A stretch of 64,000 nt of DNA, taken from NCBI GenBank assembly GCA_024803745.1, contig JANJXV010000043.1:8550018-8614017 (forward strand). Reading direction: 5' to 3'. The stretch's first letter is position 1; every line of letters starts with the position of its first letter. The position numbers and the translations under genes are program-made. This document shows, in pieces, positions 20,868 through 31,809 of the stretch. The notes below the pieces were generated by a model that worked only from the letters and a program-made list of their open reading frames with translations, had not been told where the DNA came from and ran no database searches. The stretch is from Megascapheus bottae. Lineage: Eukaryota; Chordata; Mammalia; Rodentia; Geomyidae.

Positions 20868-21610
20868 GTTTACCAGGAGTGCGTCCCCACCCAGGGGGAG
20901 GAACGTCCGCTAGCATCGGAGGCTGGTGTCCGGCTAAGCTGCCTCTAGGAAAACCTTTGCCCTTTTGAATGATGGCACTGCCAGCACCACTTCTCAGGCT
21001 CCAGTTGTTTTGGTCGGGTCTTTACCAGCAGTCAAGATGGTGCTGCTTTCAGCTGGTGGGGGATGGGATTCCTTCCCAATGCCGTTCCATAGAGGTATTC
21101 ACAATTTGATGGGTTTTCTGGTTTTGTGAAGCTGACAGGTCCGCGACACACTGGGTGACTGCTCTGGCCTTGCGCAGGCTTGGTCTGAATCTTTCTGAAG
21201 CCAGCAGGTCTGAGCTGCCGAGAAGCGCTGTCTGCTCAGGTTCAGGAGAAAGGATTTGTCTTCACAGTGGCTCCAAGCAGCTGGGTCTGCTCCATGCCAT
21301 CTTCTTGTGCCGGTTTTCTGCCTTTTTCTCTCTGACTTAGATCTCTGTGGTGGTAAAGCTAACTTAGGATCGATCTTGTGGTATGCACTTTCCCCTATGA
21401 TGCCAGAACTGGTATTTTGGAGAGAGCACAGAAAGACTCAACACTGAACCGCCACCATATTCTGCCAACGACAAGTTCTTTTATCCCTATTATTATTTTT
21501 GAGTAGTTGTACTAAGGATTTGACAGGTACCAAAGCAGTTTTTGAATATAATATATCTCGATCAAAGTCACTCCTCCCATATTATCACCTTCCCCTACTC
21601 ACCCCATCAC
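20868..21610 (-). repeat. Right arm of the large imperfect palindrome
   Basis: Reverse-oriented partner of the left arm, without the LTR-like insertion. A spacer of about 185 bases (20683-20867) separates the arms. The arms are clearly diverged (several substitutions per 20 bases in places), so the structure is not recent. Confidence 0.85.
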
Positions 21611-22440
21611 TCACTCTTCATAATTTTGTGGGATATACATTGGATGCGTGTCTGCATTCTCCCCATCTTCTTCTCCTCATCTATCAGTAGTCACCACATA
21701 AACCCTGTCACTACCCACTGCCTGATGTTAAGTTATCTGAACCTAGATTTTGCCTTTCTATCGAATTATACCATTTGAGATCTTCTTGAATCTTCCATAT
21801 ATCAGTGAATACATTTGTATACAAGATCATACCACCTGATGTATTTACTAAGGAGTTTGTGAGCTAAATATACCTTCCACATACAAGGGAAAACATGAAT
21901 CCTGTATCTCTCTGACTCTAACTTACTTCCTTTAACATAATTTTTTTCCGGGACTTTCCACTACTTTCCCAGTGATAAAATACTATCCTCACCAATGGAT
22001 GACTAGAATTTTACTATGTCTAGATATGACATTTCTTGGCTCCATTGACCCAATAGGATGCTCTGGGCTGATTCCATCCATGTCTGATAAACTACCAATA
22101 GCAGAATCCTCACATCCTTCATATAGTTTGTTTTTCTCTCTTCCATGGTGCTGTCCTCCCATATGGCTGCCCAGTTCCCCATTGTAATGGGGAATCTGTG
22201 CCCCTAAGAATCCTCACATCTCTAGGGCCTCTGTGCACTTGTTGCTTTATGTTTCTGATCCTCTGGATCATTCCACGGGGTGCAAGTTCAATGCATTCCC
22301 CACACATGTGCTATAGTCAATCCTGGGACTCTTCTACATCATATGGGACCATCCTAATCCATTGAAGAAATGTCGCATGGGGACCCAGCTGGTCTGGGAC
22401 TTTTGCACTGCAGGGATGAAGGGCTTGAACTTTGAATGTT
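21611..22440 (-). mobile_element. Probable old L1 3' remnant
   Basis: Antisense phrases typical of the end of L1 ORF2 and 3'UTR, such as CTCTGACTCTAACTTACTTCC followed by TTTAACATAATTTTTTTCC and GATGACTAGAATTTTACTA. Too decayed for confident boundaries; no host gene seen. Confidence 0.45.
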
Positions 22441-22569
22441 AGGTAGAATTGGAGACACAAGCTCAGAGCTTGTGATTAGTTAGATTTTTGGTGTGTTTGG
22501 TCCAAGTCTCTGAGGACGTACTGTTGATAACAGATGAAGAGGAGAAAGGAGAGAACTCAAACCTACTTC

Positions 22570-23110
22570 TTAGTGAAGAAAGAATATTTACAGAAGGGAA
22601 TTGTCCTCCTCCTTTAGGAAGAATGAGCTTCCATCATTTGTGAAGAAATAAATTTGAGTACAAAATTCAAATGAAGTCAAGCCAGACCCAGAGATGCTAA
22701 GGATGCATATTTTCTCTCATATGTGGTAGTTAGATCTACTTTATAATTACACAATTATGTTCATGTGGGGTAATTTGCAAAGGTACCCAATTTATACCGT
22801 AAACCACGCTACGTTCAGGGAGGGAGTTTAAATGGTGTCATTCCTTAGAAAACTCACTCTCAGTCCACAAGAATGAATGCCAGGAAGCTGGAAAGTCTTG
22901 TAGGCTTAGAGCAATAAAATTTATAAAACTAATGTGAGGAAAATAGAGAAATTGATGTCTAGAGATGAAGAGGTCAAACACATTTCATAGCTGTGTTCTC
23001 AAGACAAGGGAAAACCAATGTATCAACTGAAATATGATATATTTAGGATAGAGTTTAAATGGTGTAATTCATTAGAACTCCCAAAATACCGGCCAACAAA
23101 ATGATTATCA
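22570..23110 (+). mobile_element. Probable old L1 3' remnant
   Basis: AAGCCAGACCCAGAGATGCT followed by TTTTCTCTCATATGTGG is the usual plus-strand end of L1 ORF2 and start of the 3'UTR. Two blocks sharing GAGTTTAAATGGTGT (about 22825 and 23049) suggest a local duplication inside the remnant. 22441-22569 holds nothing recognisable. Confidence 0.5.
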
Positions 23111-23489
23111 GAAAATAGCGTACTGGATATAGTATGATGCTAAATGAAAGGGCCTCTAGGATGTAGAAACAAAAGCCATATGAGTGATTGTTGTCCTTAA
23201 TGTACTATGTTATCTCTCATCTCTTGCTGTCCCTTGGTTATCTCATATTGATAGTATCTCACTTTGTTATCTGATATATTGAATATATTTGTAATTGGTT
23301 ATTTGAAATTGTATAGGGAAGGGAGGAAAACAAGATGAGGAGTGGGGGTAGGGGGAGGGAAATGGGGACAAAGACATGAGAAAGGGTATCAATGTGTGTG
23401 AATTAATGCACCTTCTATCTGGTGAATATAATGTAACCCTTCCATTAACTACAATAAAAATATGACAAAAAAGAAAATAACGTACTGGA
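23111..23489 (+). mobile_element. Short 5'-truncated L1 with target-site duplication
   Basis: L1 3'UTR only (23128-23472), with the block TGTCCTTAATGTACTATGTT, a G-rich stretch and an A-rich tail. It is flanked by GAAAATAGCGTACTGGA (23111-23127) and GAAAATAACGTACTGGA (23473-23489), a 17-bp duplication with one mismatch. It landed inside an older L1 tail. Confidence 0.95.
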
Positions 23490-23760
23490 AATGTAGAGGA
23501 TAAGATAGAGGATAGTATACTGAAGTGAGAAGGGGAAATGTTATTAAAAATTCCATACATACCCTACAAAATTAAGACAATTGAAGGGAGGGGAGTTTGG
23601 GTAGAATGAAGTAGAATAAAACTGGTGATATGGATCAAGATACACTGTGTTCACCGACTGCTCTATTCAGTGTCAACTCCTTGGTACAAATACATTAATG
23701 TAATTCAAATACTTATTTAAAAATAGAATATTGAAGATATTATTGAGGTTGGGAGAGTTG
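23490..23760 (+). mobile_element. Old L1 3' end (target of the preceding insertion)
   Basis: Continuation of the older remnant: GATATGGATCAAGATACACTG, then AGTGTCAACTCCTTGGTACAA. It resembles the outer edges of the palindrome at 19225 and 21610. Confidence 0.5.
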
Positions 23761-23896
23761 GTGAAACAGAAAGGGTGTAAACAACCAAAATTCATTTTTC
23801 TCACAAACTGATATGTTGAACTGTAACATCTTGGAACAACAAATTAATAATAATCATGATAATAAAGAAACCAGTGCACAACTACTTAAAAAGCTT

Positions 23897-24100
23897 TTCT
23901 TTTTTTTTGTCAGTCTGGGTGCTTGAACTCAGGCCCTGGGCATTGTCCTTGGACACATTTTGCTCAAGGCTAGTGCTCTGCCACTTGAGTCACAGCACCA
24001 CTTCTGGATTTTTCTCTGTACATGATGCCAGGGAATCGAACATAGGGCTCTGTGCACGCTAGGCGAAAACGCTACCCTAGGCCACACTCCCGGCCACGTG
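23897..24100 (-). mobile_element. tRNA-headed SINE variant, minus strand
   Basis: On the minus strand it starts with a tRNA-like head carrying a B-box match (GTTCGATTCC; antisense GGAATCGAAC near 24013) and an A-box-like TAGGGTAGCG, then the usual ID-like half and an A-run (the T-run at 23899-23909). This tRNA-headed type also occurs at 31823-32013, 32057-32222 and 48912-49022. Confidence 0.82.
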
Positions 24101-24784
24101 TCATGGAAATTTTTTATGATTCTGTCATCCCTGTGTTTGAAATGTCCAGAGACTTGGCTTGTTAATACACACAGGTTGGTTAATTGTGACCTGTGAGTAT
24201 TAATCCTCCAAGGCCATATAAAAGTCAAGGATGAGCCTTCCCTCCCCTGTCTCCAGGACACTGGTCCTATATCTGTCTCCTCATCACCACCATCTCTGCT
24301 CCTTCTGTGTCTTCATCACTTTTCTGAGGACAGAGGCTGGATTTGTGCTGGGAAACAGATCTGGGGTCCTCATATCTGTCTACCTGGGCCATAACTGAAG
24401 AGAGAAGCAGCTTAAGCAACTGAATGGGGCAGGATAGGTGGTGAAGGACTTGGAGAGAGTTGCCGGGGCCAGCAGGCAGCAAACCAGGGTTCGCAGATTG
24501 GGCTTCCTGAAATAGGGGGCAAGGACTAGGAAAAAATAGAAGAGAGACAGACACACTGGTCCGGGATGTCTGCAGTCCAGGTAAAGACTGCCCCGTTTAT
24601 TTTCCACTCCAGCTTCTTCCCTTCCTGAGACCCAGGGAACTTCCAGGTGTTACATTCATATGGTAAATCTCAGGTCATTTGAACAGAATAAGGCCAGAAA
24701 ACAATAAGGCAATAAAGCCATTGTCTGATGCAAATCAAGGTACAGTTTGATTCCACTCTGGCTCCCAACAGGAGACAAAGTGTA
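24101..24784. other. Unassigned region, possible LTR remnant
   Basis: No coding signal. The minus strand has AATAAACGGGGCAGTC (poly(A) signal near 24596-24605) followed by GGACCAGTGTGTCTGTCTCT, as in some LTR U5 regions; the plus strand has CATATAAAAGTC near 24215. LTR assignment is a guess. Confidence 0.3.
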
Positions 24785-24989
24785 TGTCCTCAGTGAATTT
24801 GCAGGTAGGGGTTGAAGGTTAGGGGTACCAGTGTATGCAATGAAGAATTCTTTACCTACTGTACTTTTCATCCTCATTTGTGGCTCACCAAATTTAGCAG
24901 GATATAAATGTTCAAACCAGTTTCCAAAATTCTCCTAAAGGCTGTCTGAAAGGAGGAGGGGGAGCAGGAAGAAGAGAAGAAGGAGAAAT

Positions 24990-25283
24990 AGGATATAAAG
25001 TGCATTATTTCCCAAACATTGATACCCTTTCTCATGTTTTTGTGCCCTTTTGCCTATCCCTACCCACTCCCTCCATCTTGTTTTCCCCCTTCCCTATCCA
25101 ATTTCAAATAAACAAATAAATGTATATGCAATATAACAGATAACAAGGTAAGATAATGTAATAATATGAGAATAACCAAGGGACAATAAAAGAGATGAGA
25201 AATAACCTAGGACACTTAGAACAACAATTACACATCATATGGCTCTTGTTTCCATATCCTGGAGGTCTTCTCATTTAGCCTCT
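24990..25283 (-). mobile_element. L1 3' tail, minus strand
   Basis: Antisense L1 3'UTR with GATACCCTTTCTCATGTTTT, a C-rich stretch and CATATGGCTCTTGTTTCCAT. Heavily 5'-truncated. Confidence 0.85.
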
Positions 25284-25425
25284 AGCTCCTAACTTCCTGA
25301 TTTTTGCTAGTTAATTCAAAACAAGATATGCTCAGAATTCCCTGCCCCAGACTGGCTTCCACCTGTGAATCTCAGACCTCAGCCTCTGGAGTAGTTAGAA
25401 GTCTGAGCCACCTGGCCCTGGAACA
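25284..25425 (-). mobile_element. SINE head fragment, minus strand
   Basis: Antisense head with AATCTCAGACCTCAGCCTCT and GTTAGAAGTCTGAGCCACCT; the tRNA-like half is missing. Confidence 0.7.
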
Positions 25426-25835
25426 CTATATATTTTTAAGGAGCAGGCTGTTTCAGCTTTCCCCTATTCATGTGGTTAAACTATACCTTACTTGATGAGA
25501 GTTGTTCCATCAGAATCCTTTCCTGCCACACTTTACTCAATTTTTGTGTGCATTGATATACATGACTCTATGTGTATTCATACATTGTGAAAATTGAGAT
25601 TTAATTTTTATGTTTAATAAAAGGATACATGTCCTTTGTTTCTCTGAATCTGACTTATTTCACTCAATATCACATTTCTAGGCTTACTCATTTCCCTACA
25701 AACGCCATAATACAAGAATAGGAAAGTCGAGAGGAACCAGAAGGAGATTTGTGCCTGCATGCTGTCACAGTGGAGATAAATAAGGAGTGACTGTTCATGG
25801 GATTGGATTTTCTTTTCAGTGTGATAAAAATACTC

Positions 25836-26545
25836 ACTGCAAATTTCAAATATCCAAATACAAATAAATTCAATATATGAGATAACGAAGTGAGATACTA
25901 TACCAATATGAGATAACCAAGGGATAGCAAAGGAGAAGAGAGACAACATAGTACATTAAGGACAACAATTATTCATTATATGGTTTTTCTTTGAAATTTG
26001 ATAGGAAAGGGAGGAAAGTTGCTGGCTAGGGCAAGGTGTTTCTTGAAGTAGGGGTTCCATTTTTTGTTTTTTTCATATATTTTTATTGTAATTAATAGAA
26101 GTGTTACATTATATTCACCTGATATAAGGTACATTACTTCACAAATATTGATACCCTTTCTCATGACATGGTCCCCATTTCCCTTCCCCCCTCTCCCCGC
26201 TCCTCTTGATTTCCCCCTTCCCTCTCCTATTTCAAATAACCAATTAATCACATATAAGATATATCAGATAACAAGGTGAAATATTGTAACAATATGAAAT
26301 AACCAAGGGACAGCAAAAGAGATGAGAGATAACAGTATATTAAGGACAATAATAACTCATTATATGGCTTTTGCTTTCTTATCCTGGAGGTCCTTACAAT
26401 TAGTGTCATACTATTTGGCCTAATGTCTCCAGATTTTGTTCTATTGTAAATATCTGCTAGGAGAGCCCAAGTTTTCTACTGATTATGACAAATGAGGGAA
26501 ACCATTGAGCCTATGTTCCTTTGAGTGTGGCTTACTTCACTTAAT
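25836..26545 (-). mobile_element. L1 3' tails, rearranged
   Basis: A first antisense L1 3'UTR piece (25836-25983) joins a short sense piece (TTTGAAATTTGATAGGAAAGG, about 25985-26015), then about 50 unassigned bases, then a second antisense tail (26068-26545) starting at a T-run. The opposite orientation of the short piece suggests a twin-priming or inversion event. Confidence 0.8.
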
Positions 26546-26684
26546 ATAGTTTTGTAATGCAAAAATTTTAAATTTGTATTGGCAGCACATGTCTGGAGAT
26601 GGTTGCCCAACAAACTGAATTTTACAGTGGTTGAGATGTGAATTTTCTATCATGGATAACTTATTTCAATCACAGTGCACAAAA

Positions 26685-26930
26685 GGGCTTGAACTCAGGG
26701 CCTGGACACTTTCCCTGAGCTTTTTTTTTGCTCCAGGCTATTATTCTCCTATTTCAGTCACAGCTCGACCTCTTGCTGTCTCTGTGTGTATGAGTGTGTG
26801 TGTGGTGTGTGTGTTTAATTGGATATAAAATTCTAATGGACTTCCCAGCCATGGATGGCTTTGAAATGAAATTCCCAGGTCTATGCTTCCTGAGTGTCTA
26901 GGATTCTGGGTGTGAAGCACAGGCACACAG
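26685..26930 (-). mobile_element. Composite SINE, minus strand
   Basis: GGGCTTGAACTCAGGGCCTG and TCAGTCACAGCTCGACCTCT, an internal TG repeat (26786-26815), then the antisense head ending AAGCACAGGCAC. Confidence 0.82.
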
Positions 26931-27571
26931 GGAAAGCAATAAATGAACATTACTTGTGACTTGGTAGGAAAATGAATACATAAGCTATTTTACATTGCTG
27001 AAGGTTTATTGATTTAGAGAACATGGTTGAGACCAATCAAATGATGTAAGATAAATAATGTAAAAGGCGTGGCTCATCATGTATTTTTACTTATGGAGAA
27101 ATGAATGTGTTTTGGTGTCACTTGTGTGCTTGGCTCTCCACATATACTTAATTGAAACAGTTTAACAAAAGTTTGTATTTCACAGAAAACATGGATCGTA
27201 TATCATTTAATAATTCCACTAAGCTACTTTCTCTCTTTAACACTTTTTATCTTGACTTACTTGCAGCAACAGATTTCAGATTAACATGTCCCTGTACTTG
27301 TATAATGTATGTTCATCTGAGTCATCTGTTCTATCATTCTCCTCTTCCACCTGCCTTATCACCAACAGACACATTATTATCAAGATTTCTTTAAACAAAT
27401 AAACTGAGTATTATCACGGCATTCTCCTTTGGTTCCTTGTTTCCATTCGTTCCACTACTTCCTAATGGAACTCCACTCAAGATACTGATATTCAGGATAT
27501 TTCTGTTGTTAAATTGTCTGGGGACTATTTGATAGACTTAAAACTTGAAATTGAATTCCTGCATATGCTGT

Positions 27572-27786
27572 AATTAGCCATATTTTTTGCTAGTCCTGGG
27601 GTTGGAACACAGAGTCTGGAAAATGTCCTTGGGCTTTCTCAAGGCTGCAGCTCAAGGCCACATGAGCTACATCACCACTTCCAGCTTTTTCTGTGTATGT
27701 GTTACCGAGGAATACAATCAGATCTTTGTTAATCAGATCTTTGTACATAAACGGGCCAAATTCCTGGACCTTATTAGCCATATTTT
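27572..27786 (-). mobile_element. SINE with target-site duplication (shared site)
   Basis: Minus-strand SINE (27589-27772). It starts at a T-run after the first copy of ATTAGCCATATTTT (27574-27587) and ends before the second copy (27773-27786). The tRNA-like part is eroded and contains a local duplication (AATCAGATCTTTGT twice near 27717-27745). Confidence 0.88.
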
Positions 27787-28441
27787 ATTTTTTATTTTAT
27801 TTTATTTTTATTTTTTATTGTAATTAATAAAAGGGTTACATGATATTTACCAGATAGAAGGTGCATTAATTCACATATATTTATACCCTTTCCCATGTCT
27901 TGGTCCCCATTACCTTCCCCTCCACCCCCTTGTCTTGGATTTCCCCCCTTCTCTATCCAATTTCAAATAACCATATACAAATAAATCCAATATATCAGAG
28001 AACAAAGTGAGATACTGTAACAATATGAGATACCCAAGGACAGTAAAAGAGATGAAAGATAACATAGTACATTAAGGACAACCATCATTCTTTGTATGGC
28101 TTTTGTTTCAATATCCTGGAGATCTTTTCAATTAGCTTCATACTATATGGCCTTATATATCGAGGTTTTGCTCTATTGCAGATCTCTGCTAGTAGAGCCC
28201 AAGGTTTCTACTGATTATGACAAATGAGGGGGAAAATTGAGCTTAACTTCCTTTGAGTCTGGCTTACTTCACTTAATATGATTTTTTCTAAGTCTTTCCA
28301 TTTCCTGACAAATGGGGCGATGTCATTTTTTTCTGACAGCAGCATAGAATTCCATTATGTACAAATACCACAACTTGTTTATGCACTCATCAACTGAGGG
28401 ACATCTAGGTTGGTTCCATATTTTTGTATTAGCCATATTTT
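27773..28441 (-). mobile_element. 5'-truncated L1 inserted at the same target site
   Basis: Minus-strand L1 tail (27787-28427), from a T-rich tail through the 3'UTR into the ORF2 C-terminus. It is flanked by the second (27773-27786) and third (28428-28441) copies of ATTAGCCATATTTT. SINE and L1 thus used one target site in the same orientation. Confidence 0.93.
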
Positions 28442-28908
28442 CGAGGCTGTCATCTAGGCATAGAACTTGGAAGCTTTGCTGTCCAGAGGAAACCGCTAAA
28501 ATCTATTGTATTGGACATTCTTTCCCCCTATCCATGTTAGTGAGTTAATTGAGATTTGTAAGCTTTGGATCAATTTTCTAATTGGACATCTGTCTCATTT
28601 CTCTCAGAGTTCCAGGAAGAGAATACTTTATTTAGGGCATTATAGACTGATCACAAAACAGAGCCACAGGGGTCACAGTTAGAAACCAGTATAGGAAGTG
28701 CAATAATCAGATAGATGATTGAAAAGGAAGAAACACAGTAACTAAATGTCAAACACCATTGCCTACATGCCAGGAATCCTTTGCTACACTGTCAGCAAAT
28801 TCCTCAATTCCTGAAATTACTTCAGGAAGAAGCAGATATCATATCGGGAATCTTGATTTATTTATATGTAGGAGACTGAAGACTTCATGTTTTTTTAAGT
28901 ATAATTCA

Positions 28909-29140
28909 GTCCCAGCCCTGGTGTCTCATACCTGGAATCCTAGCTATTTAACTGGCTGAGGTCTATAGATAGAGGTTCAAAACCAGCATGGGCAGCAAAG
29001 ACCTGTGAGCTCTCATCTCCAATTAACTACCAGGGAGCCAAAAGTGGAGTTTCTTCCTAAAGTATTCAAGTTTTCCTTTGGGCAGGAAAGCCCCTCAAGA
29101 CCTGTACCCAGGCCTAGAGTCAAAATCCTAGGACGCACAT

Positions 29141-29145
<5 letters not shown>
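28909..29145 (+). mobile_element. Composite SINE
   Basis: TACCTGGAATCCTAGCTATT head, CATCTCCAATTAACTACCAG linker and AGGCCTAGAGTCAAAATCCT tail. Shared with the duplicate at 51330-51570, so it predates the segmental duplication. Confidence 0.85.
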
Positions 29146-29190
<45 letters not shown>

Positions 29191-29212
29191 GGCAGCGGGA
29201 GAGAGGACAGGC

Positions 29213-29243
<31 letters not shown>

Positions 29244-29245
29244 AA
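29145..29245 (+). repeat. (CA)n then (CAGA)n microsatellite
   Basis: CA run (29147-29187), then about nine CAGA units (29209-29244). The duplicate copy has instead a GGGA-rich tract (51565-51612). Confidence 0.95.
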
Positions 29246-29595
29246 ACAAAACAAGGATGCAGAAACTCCTGGGAGACTACAGGCACATTGGATCAAAATG
29301 AAGTTCACAGATTTAAAAAAATCACTGCTGTGAACTACCCTGCAATGCAGAATAATCTGTATTTTCTCTGATCAGAAAACACTGCCTATAATGTTCTAAT
29401 ATAGTTGAGTATCTACAATGAATACAAAAATGGTAATAAATGAGACAAAAAATCTAGGATGATTGTGTTTGTCACAACTGAAAAGTGTGGGACAGAATGT
29501 TGATACCAACTATGTGTATTTGAGTTCAAAATGATTGTGGAATTCTGACTTCTTCATTAAGTATTGCTCTCTCTTTATTTCAAAGGTCTCCAATT

Positions 29596-30547
29596 AATGC
29601 AGAGTTGTGCATTCTAACACACATCTCTGAATTTTATCTCCTGGGACTCTCAGATGGCCCTGAGCTACAACCCATATCCTTTGGGCTCTTCCTATCTATG
29701 TACCTGATCACCGTGCTCGGAAATCTGCTCATCATCCTGGCCGTCACAGCTGACCCTCACCTCTACACCCCCATGTACTTCTTCCTCTCCATCCTGTCCT
29801 TGGCTGACATTGTCTTCACCTCCACCAACGTCCCCAAGATGCTAGTGGACATCCAGACTCACGACAGAGCCATCTCCTATGCGGCCTGCCTCACCTAGAT
29901 ATCTATTTTTGTCACTTTTGGTTGTATGGATCTTTTCGTTCTTACTGTGATGGCCTATGACCTCTTTGTGGCCATCTGTCACCCCCTGAATTACCCTCTC
30001 ATCATGAACCCTTGTCAATGTCTCTCCTTGGTTCTCCCATCATTTGTTACCAGCATCTTTGGTGGACAGATGCACGTGTGGATGGCCTTACATATGACTT
30101 ATTTCAAGGAAGTGGAAATCCCAAGTTTCTTCTGTGACACTTCTCATGTCCTGGAACTCTCCTGGAGAGACACACTCACAAATGCTATCCTCAAATATGT
30201 TGTTGCTACAATATATGGATTCCTACAATCTTTGGAATCTTTTTCCTTATTATAAAATTATTTCTTCAGTGCTGAGAATTCCATCATCAGGAGGGAAGTA
30301 CAAAGCCTTCTCTACCTGTGGTTCTCAGCTGTCAGTGCTGTGTTTATTCTTTGGGACAGGATTGGGGGTCTACTTTGCATCGGCCATGTCACATTCTCCC
30401 AGGAGCATCACTGTGTCCTCAGCAATGTACACAGTGGTCACTCCTCTCATGAATCCCTTCATCTACAGCCTGAGGAGCAAGCACCTCAAAAGTGCCCTGA
30501 GGAGGTTGTTCAAACCAAGAGCTGTTTTGCAGAAGCAACAAAGTTGA
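29596..30547 (+). pseudogene. Olfactory receptor pseudogene B (OR family 7-like)
   Basis: OR coding sequence running from the N-terminal phrase [19 protein letters not shown] through [49 protein letters not shown] and [14 protein letters not shown] to the stop at 30547. Disruptions: the usual N-terminus is broken by a stop right after ATG CAG AGT (TAA near 29615), TAG at 29896-29898 just before TM3, and two one-base deletions compared with the intact OR (near 30222 and 30246), with TAA read at 30253. DRF is DLF. It cannot make a seven-helix receptor. The upstream pyrimidine tract (GCTCTCTCTTTATTTCAAAG, 29565 region) looks like an old splice acceptor for the single coding exon. Confidence 0.93.
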
Positions 30548-30559
30548 TGTAGAATCACA

Positions 30560-31700
30560 TAAATTCTACCAGTTTGAATACCTAATTGTTCTAGTTTCAT
30601 TAGTACAATCCATTACTAGAAAAGAATCTACCTGCAACCCAGGCAGACCAATCTGCTTCTGGTTCCGTTGACTTTCCTATTCTGGTACTATGGCATTTGC
30701 AGGGAAGTGAGTAGACTTAAAAATGTGCTAGTGAAGCACAACAATGTTCATTGCAGCACTATTCACCATAGCAAAGATATGGAACCAACCTAGATGTCCC
30801 TCAGTTGATGAGTGGATCAACAAGTTGTGGTATTTGTACACAATGGAATTCTATGCTGCTGTCAGAAAGAATGACATCGCCCCATTTGTTAGGAAATGGA
30901 AAGACTTAGAAAACATCATATTAAGTTAGGTAAGCCAGACTCAAAGGAACTTAGGCTCAATGGTTTCCCTCATTCTTCATAATCAGTAGAAACCTTGGGC
31001 TCTACTAGCAGAGATTTGCAATAGAGCAAAATCTTGATACATAAGGACATACAATGTGAAGCTAATTGAAAGGACCTCCAGGATAGTGAAACAAAAGTCA
31101 TATAATGAATGATTGCTGTCCTTAATGTACTATGTTGTCTCTCATCTCCTTTGCTGTCCCTTGGTTATCTCATATTGGTATAGTATCTCACTTTGTTATC
31201 TGATATATTGAATTTATTTGTATTTGGATACTTGAAATTTGATAGGGAAGGGGGGAAAACCAAGACGGGTGGGGGGTGTGGGGGGGAGGAAAACGGGTAC
31301 CAAGACATGTGAAAAGGTATCAATGTATGTGAATTAATGCACCTTCTATCTCGCAAATATCATGTAACCCTTTTACTAATTACAATTAAAAAAATGAAAA
31401 ATTAAAAAAATTAAAAAAATTAAAAAAAAATGTGCTAGTGAGTTCAGTAAGTCAGGCTCAGAGACAAAGGACACTTGTGTGCTCTAAGACATGGCTTTTA
31501 GGTGTCATTCATATCCATATAAAAATCCATATACAGGTTCATGTGCATCTATACACAAAGTAATGTGTGATGAGTAGAAGAGGATTCTGAGGGTGTTAAC
31601 TCCTTGATCGCCCTAGCTGCAGTTTAATGAAATGAATATCCCTTCTTGAATACTTGTTTGATAAACATGACATTTGAAATATGATGTAAAAATCAATGTT
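30560..31700 (+). mobile_element. Old L1 remnant hosting a younger L1
   Basis: Outside the young insertion the sequence (TCTGGTACTATGGCATTTGC, AGTAAGTCAGGCTCAGAG) matches 63000-63330 and resembles a decayed L1 ORF2 end and 3'UTR. Confidence 0.5.
30719..31441 (+). mobile_element. 5'-truncated L1 with target-site duplication
   Basis: L1 tail (30735-31425) starting in the ORF2 C-terminus (ATGTTCATTGCAGCACTATT), with 3'UTR and a patterned A-rich tail of repeated TTAAAAAAA units. It is flanked by perfect 16-bp copies of AAAAATGTGCTAGTGA (30719-30734, 31426-31441). The perfect duplication suggests it is young. The ORF2 remnant has a TAG at 30927-30929 where others read the GluVal of SEVSQ. Confidence 0.96.
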
Positions 31701-31809
31701 AATAAACACTTTTTAAAGAGGGGGGAGTTCCTCCATACCTTTTTTGTGGTCTCTGATGTGGCTAACAGTTCTGTAGAAGTTCGTACAAATGATTTACATG
31801 TCATTTTCT

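Larger units (their letters stand above)
24785..26653 (-). repeat. Inverted paralogue of the OR-D flank
   Basis: Three blocks match the reverse complement of the right end of the window in order: 24785-24970 with 63840-64000 (CAGTGAATTTGCAGGTAGGG, TTTGTGGCTCACCAAAT), 25425-25835 with 62935-63345 (GTTGTTCCATCAGAATCCTT) and 26570-26653 with 61107-61190 (AACTGAATTTTACAGTGGTT). The intact OR at 61374-62336 would fall between the last two blocks, but here only L1 tails are found. Confidence 0.75.
26980..30250 (+). repeat. Segmental duplication, copy 1 (contains OR pseudogene B)
   Basis: Aligns with 49340-52337. Shared blocks include AAGATAAAT...GTCTCATC, ATTGTCTGGG, GAAACCAGTATAGGAAGTGC, GGAAGAAGCAGATATCATAT and GATGATTGTGTTTGTCACAAC. 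This copy carries an extra SINE and L1 at 27572-28441; the other copy carries extra sequence at about 50300-50990. Confidence 0.88.
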
